From Deltaproteobacteria bacterium (GTDB taxonomy: Bacteria; Desulfobacterota; SM23-61), in NCBI GenBank assembly GCA_016234425.1, contig JACRCA010000066.1, forward strand, positions 1 through 7,311: 7,311 nt of DNA, given 5' to 3'. Shown here piece by piece: positions 5,423 to 7,311 of the stretch. The translations under genes were made by a program, and so were the position numbers. The first letter of the stretch is position 1, and each line of letters starts with the position of its first letter. Below the pieces are notes generated by a model. That model was not told the origin of the DNA and did not search any database. It saw only the letters and a program-made list of their open reading frames with translations.

Positions 5423-5637
5423 CCTCCCCCCTGGTCGTGGTCCGGGAGCTGGGGGCGGTGAGCGCAGGCAGCATCGGCGGGAGAAGACTCTGCTAAATGG
5501 TTCAGTCGTCGGTCCCAAAAGGGAGGCGGGGTGCTTTTTCCCGCTGATCCAGGCGAGAATAACTGCCTCATGATGCTAAGCGAAGCGCTCCCGGCTCCCA
5601 GACCTGCGAAGGCCATCTGATGTTACGGCAGGTTCTG
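5423..5637 (-). repeat. Structured intergenic repeat, copy 2 (inverted)
   Basis: This occupies most of the gap between the convergent TIM-barrel and FAD/Fe-S genes, which holds no credible gene. Read on the minus strand it is a diverged, shorter copy of 3937-4257 (see copy 1 for the blocks). It begins about ten bases after the FAD/Fe-S stop codon. A basal stem can form between 5449-5465 and 5585-5601. On the plus strand it is CTGGG/CCCAG, CGG/CCG and GAGCGC/GCGCTC, 14 pairs with small bulges, in the position of the 15-bp stem of copy 1 but with different bases. On the minus strand an inner stem GCGGG/CCCGC (5544-5540 with 5530-5526) replaces the CGGGGC/GCCCCG stem of copy 1 and has only a 9-nt loop, so the extra 11-bp hairpin is absent. 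An alternative 8-bp pairing exists (5442-5449 with 5587-5594). Confidence 0.7.
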
Positions 5638-5647
5638 CAAGGTGGCA

Positions 5648-7311
5648 CTACCATAATTTTTTCACACCTTTATTTCTATAAGCCTCTGCCAAAAGGGTCA
5701 GGGGATGGACGACTTTCAAGCCCGTTCCCTGGGAGATCTGCAGGGCGCAGGAGCCGCAACTCGTGACTACCCGATCTACTCCGCTCTCCCGGATCTCCTT
5801 GAACAGGTGTTCCCCGATCTCCATAGAGAGGGCATAATTTTCTTTCTTCAGACCAAAGGTGCCGGCCAGGCCGCAGCAGCGGTCCTGAAAAACCCGAATC
5901 TGCAGGCCGGGAATGAGCTGCAAGAGTTCGACAGGTTCCTTGGAAATACCGAGGGCCCGCAGATGGCAGGGGTTATGGTATCCCACCCGCAGGGGAACCT
6001 CCCGGAAATTCCTGTTCAACTTCCCTTCCTGGTTTAACTGGAACAAAAATTGATGGATCTCGAAGCATCCGGCCACTGCTCTTGTTGCTTTTTCTGAACT
6101 GAAGATCCGGGGGTACTCCTGCTTCACGGCCAGGGCACAACTGGGTTCGCTGAAGATAACGGGTGTGCCTTTTTCGGCGAGAGAAAAAAGCTTCTCCAGG
6201 TTGTTATTCGCCCCTTGAGCAGCAGAGGTAAAAGAGCCATAGGAAATCTGGGCGATCCCGCAGCATTCGAATTCGGGAATATCTACCTCAAACCCATTCT
6301 GGCTCAAGACCTCCCGGGTTGCCCATCCCTCCCCTTCCGGGTCACTGTAATTGGCATAGCAGCTCAGGAAATAGGCCACTTTCCCGTTTCCTTTCCTTTT
6401 CGACGGAAAACGATCCCGGAAAGTTTTGCGGGTAAACGTAGGCAACTTTCTCCGGCGGTCTAATCCGATGACTGATTCCATCATCGATCGGGCCGGTTCA
6501 AAGGAGGAAAAGGCATTCACCAGGGGGGCTAAAGCGCTTCCTACCCGACAGGCCAGGAGGGTGTCTGAGAGGAATCGATCCTTGAATTTCTGGCCCTTCT
6601 TGTTTACATAGTGGGCCCTCGCCTGCATGGCCAACCAGGGAATATCCACTCCCGTAGGGCATTCCGTAAGGCACCTTTTGCAGTTTACGCATAGATCCAT
6701 GACTCTCTTCAATTCGTCCGAATCCATAAAAGTTCTTGGGTCCAGGCTGCCGGAGATTAGCTCACGTAGCAGAAAAGCCTTGGCTCGACCGAGGGAGGAT
6801 TCTTCGTTGGTCTCCAGCGCGACGGGACAGTAGGAACGGCATTTGCCGCAGCCGTGACAGCTCTCGACTTCGACCCGCAGATTCTCTTCATCGAAAGGGC
6901 TGTCCGTGGGCACGATATGATAATCCCCTCCATATTTCAAATTACGCTTGAGGCAGTCAGGATCATCTCCGACGATCCGTCCTGGATTCAGAATTCCCTG
7001 CGGGTCGAAAAGTTTTTTCAATTCTACAAAGGCAGGGTATAGTTGGGGATACTGTTTCTTCACCAGAGCGGTCCGTAAAAGGCCATCCCCATGTTCCGCA
7101 CTGATCGTTCCCTTGAGCCGCTGGACCAGCTCGCAGCTCTCCTCGCTGATCCTGGCCATCTTGACCACGTCCTCCTCTTTCTTGAGATCCAGGAAGACCA
7201 TGACATGCAGGTTCCCGTCGCCGGCATGCCCGTATATACTTGCTTCTGCATCGTTGTGCTCGAGAATTTCCCGCAATCCGGTGATGTACTCTCCCAGACG
7301 GCTGGGATGGA
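5648..7311 (-). CDS. FAD-oxidase / 4Fe-4S / CCG fusion oxidoreductase (partial, N-terminus off the right edge)
   Basis: The frame is open from base 7311 to the TAG at 5650-5648, giving 553 visible C-terminal residues of a protein that in this family is usually about 950-1000 long. First comes the end of a GlcD-type FAD-linked oxidase C-terminal domain: YGHAGDGNLHV (26-36), EHGDGL (72-77) and LNPGR (107-111). A ferredoxin-like pair follows: C151, C154, C157, C161 and C207, C210, C213, C217, enough for two 4Fe-4S clusters. Last are two cysteine-rich CCG domains: C317/CC349-350/C391 and C448/CC478-479/C518-x-x-C521. The first has PSC instead of CxxC, as in GlpC-like relatives. The layout matches YdiJ-type and D-lactate/glycolate/2-hydroxyacid dehydrogenases that pass electrons from FAD through Fe-S clusters to a quinone or other carrier. 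The true start lies outside the window, and a TTG at 7276 is internal. It is convergent with the TIM-barrel gene. The substrate cannot be fixed without the N-terminal half. Confidence 0.94.
   Translation of the reverse strand, partial: HPSRLGEYITGLREILEHNDAEASIYGHAGDGNLHVMVFLDLKKEEDVVKMARISEESCELVQRLKGTISAEHGDGLLRTALVKKQYPQLYPAFVELKKLFDPQGILNPGRIVGDDPDCLKRNLKYGGDYHIVPTDSPFDEENLRVEVESCHGCGKCRSYCPVALETNEESSLGRAKAFLLRELISGSLDPRTFMDSDELKRVMDLCVNCKRCLTECPTGVDIPWLAMQARAHYVNKKGQKFKDRFLSDTLLACRVGSALAPLVNAFSSFEPARSMMESVIGLDRRRKLPTFTRKTFRDRFPSKRKGNGKVAYFLSCYANYSDPEGEGWATREVLSQNGFEVDIPEFECCGIAQISYGSFTSAAQGANNNLEKLFSLAEKGTPVIFSEPSCALAVKQEYPRIFSSEKATRAVAGCFEIHQFLFQLNQEGKLNRNFREVPLRVGYHNPCHLRALGISKEPVELLQLIPGLQIRVFQDRCCGLAGTFGLKKENYALSMEIGEHLFKEIRESGVDRVVTSCGSCALQISQGTGLKVVHPLTLLAEAYRNKGVKKLW

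Noticed and set aside
5311..5616. 101-residue minus-strand open frame over repeat copy 2
   Set aside because: It runs through the structured repeat and into the end of the opposite-strand TIM-barrel gene, with no plausible domain or start signal.
7274..7276. TTG as the start of the FAD/Fe-S gene
   Set aside because: The frame stays open upstream to the edge and encodes residues (SRLGEYITG) that continue the FAD-oxidase domain, so this is an internal leucine codon.

Overview
The window carries six protein-coding genes plus an unusual pair of structured intergenic repeats. No rRNA or tRNA is present, so taxonomy is inferred only. The periplasmic-type signal peptides (no lipobox on the solute-binding protein), the moderate GC content, and the fused GlcD/GlcF-type flavin/iron-sulfur oxidoreductase suggest a Gram-negative, probably anaerobic or facultative bacterium. 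It is perhaps from the deltaproteobacterial (Desulfobacterota) radiation. That placement is a guess.

Layout from left to right: a minus-strand ABC importer operon of the dipeptide/oligopeptide (Dpp/Opp) type is read as substrate-binding protein (1671-3230), DppB-type permease (676-1596), then DppC-type permease (683 to beyond the left edge). A hairpin with a T-tract separates the binding-protein gene from the permeases, and the two permease genes overlap by 8 bases. An AT-rich divergent intergenic region follows (3231-3483), then a small plus-strand VOC/glyoxalase-fold metalloenzyme gene (3484-3909). After a GC-rich, highly structured gap comes a plus-strand gene for an exported xylose-isomerase-like TIM-barrel protein (4410-5348), with a good sigma70-type promoter and a foldable leader. 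A second GC-rich gap precedes a minus-strand gene (5648 to beyond the right edge). It encodes a large FAD-oxidase/4Fe-4S/CCG fusion of the YdiJ/glycolate-oxidase/D-lactate dehydrogenase type.

The most interesting signal lies in the two GC-rich gaps. Read on opposite strands, they are diverged copies of one element (3937-4257 on +, 5423-5637 on -). A 59-nt block aligns without gaps at 42/59 identity, with exact 10-mers at both ends, and further matching blocks lie on either side. Each copy can close a basal stem of about 15 bp and an inner GC stem, but the stems use different sequences in the two copies, as in compensatory change. Copy 1 also has an extra perfect 11-bp apical hairpin. Each copy lies just 3' of a gene on its own strand, and together they flank the TIM-barrel gene as an inverted pair. 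I do not recognise this family. It could be a structured RNA or 3'-UTR element, or a small mobile repeat.

Functionally, the importer would bring in a peptide-like or other small organic ligand. The three enzyme genes look like small-molecule catabolism (isomerase/epimerase-type barrel, VOC lyase/epimerase, 2-hydroxyacid dehydrogenase), but nothing in the sequence proves a shared pathway.
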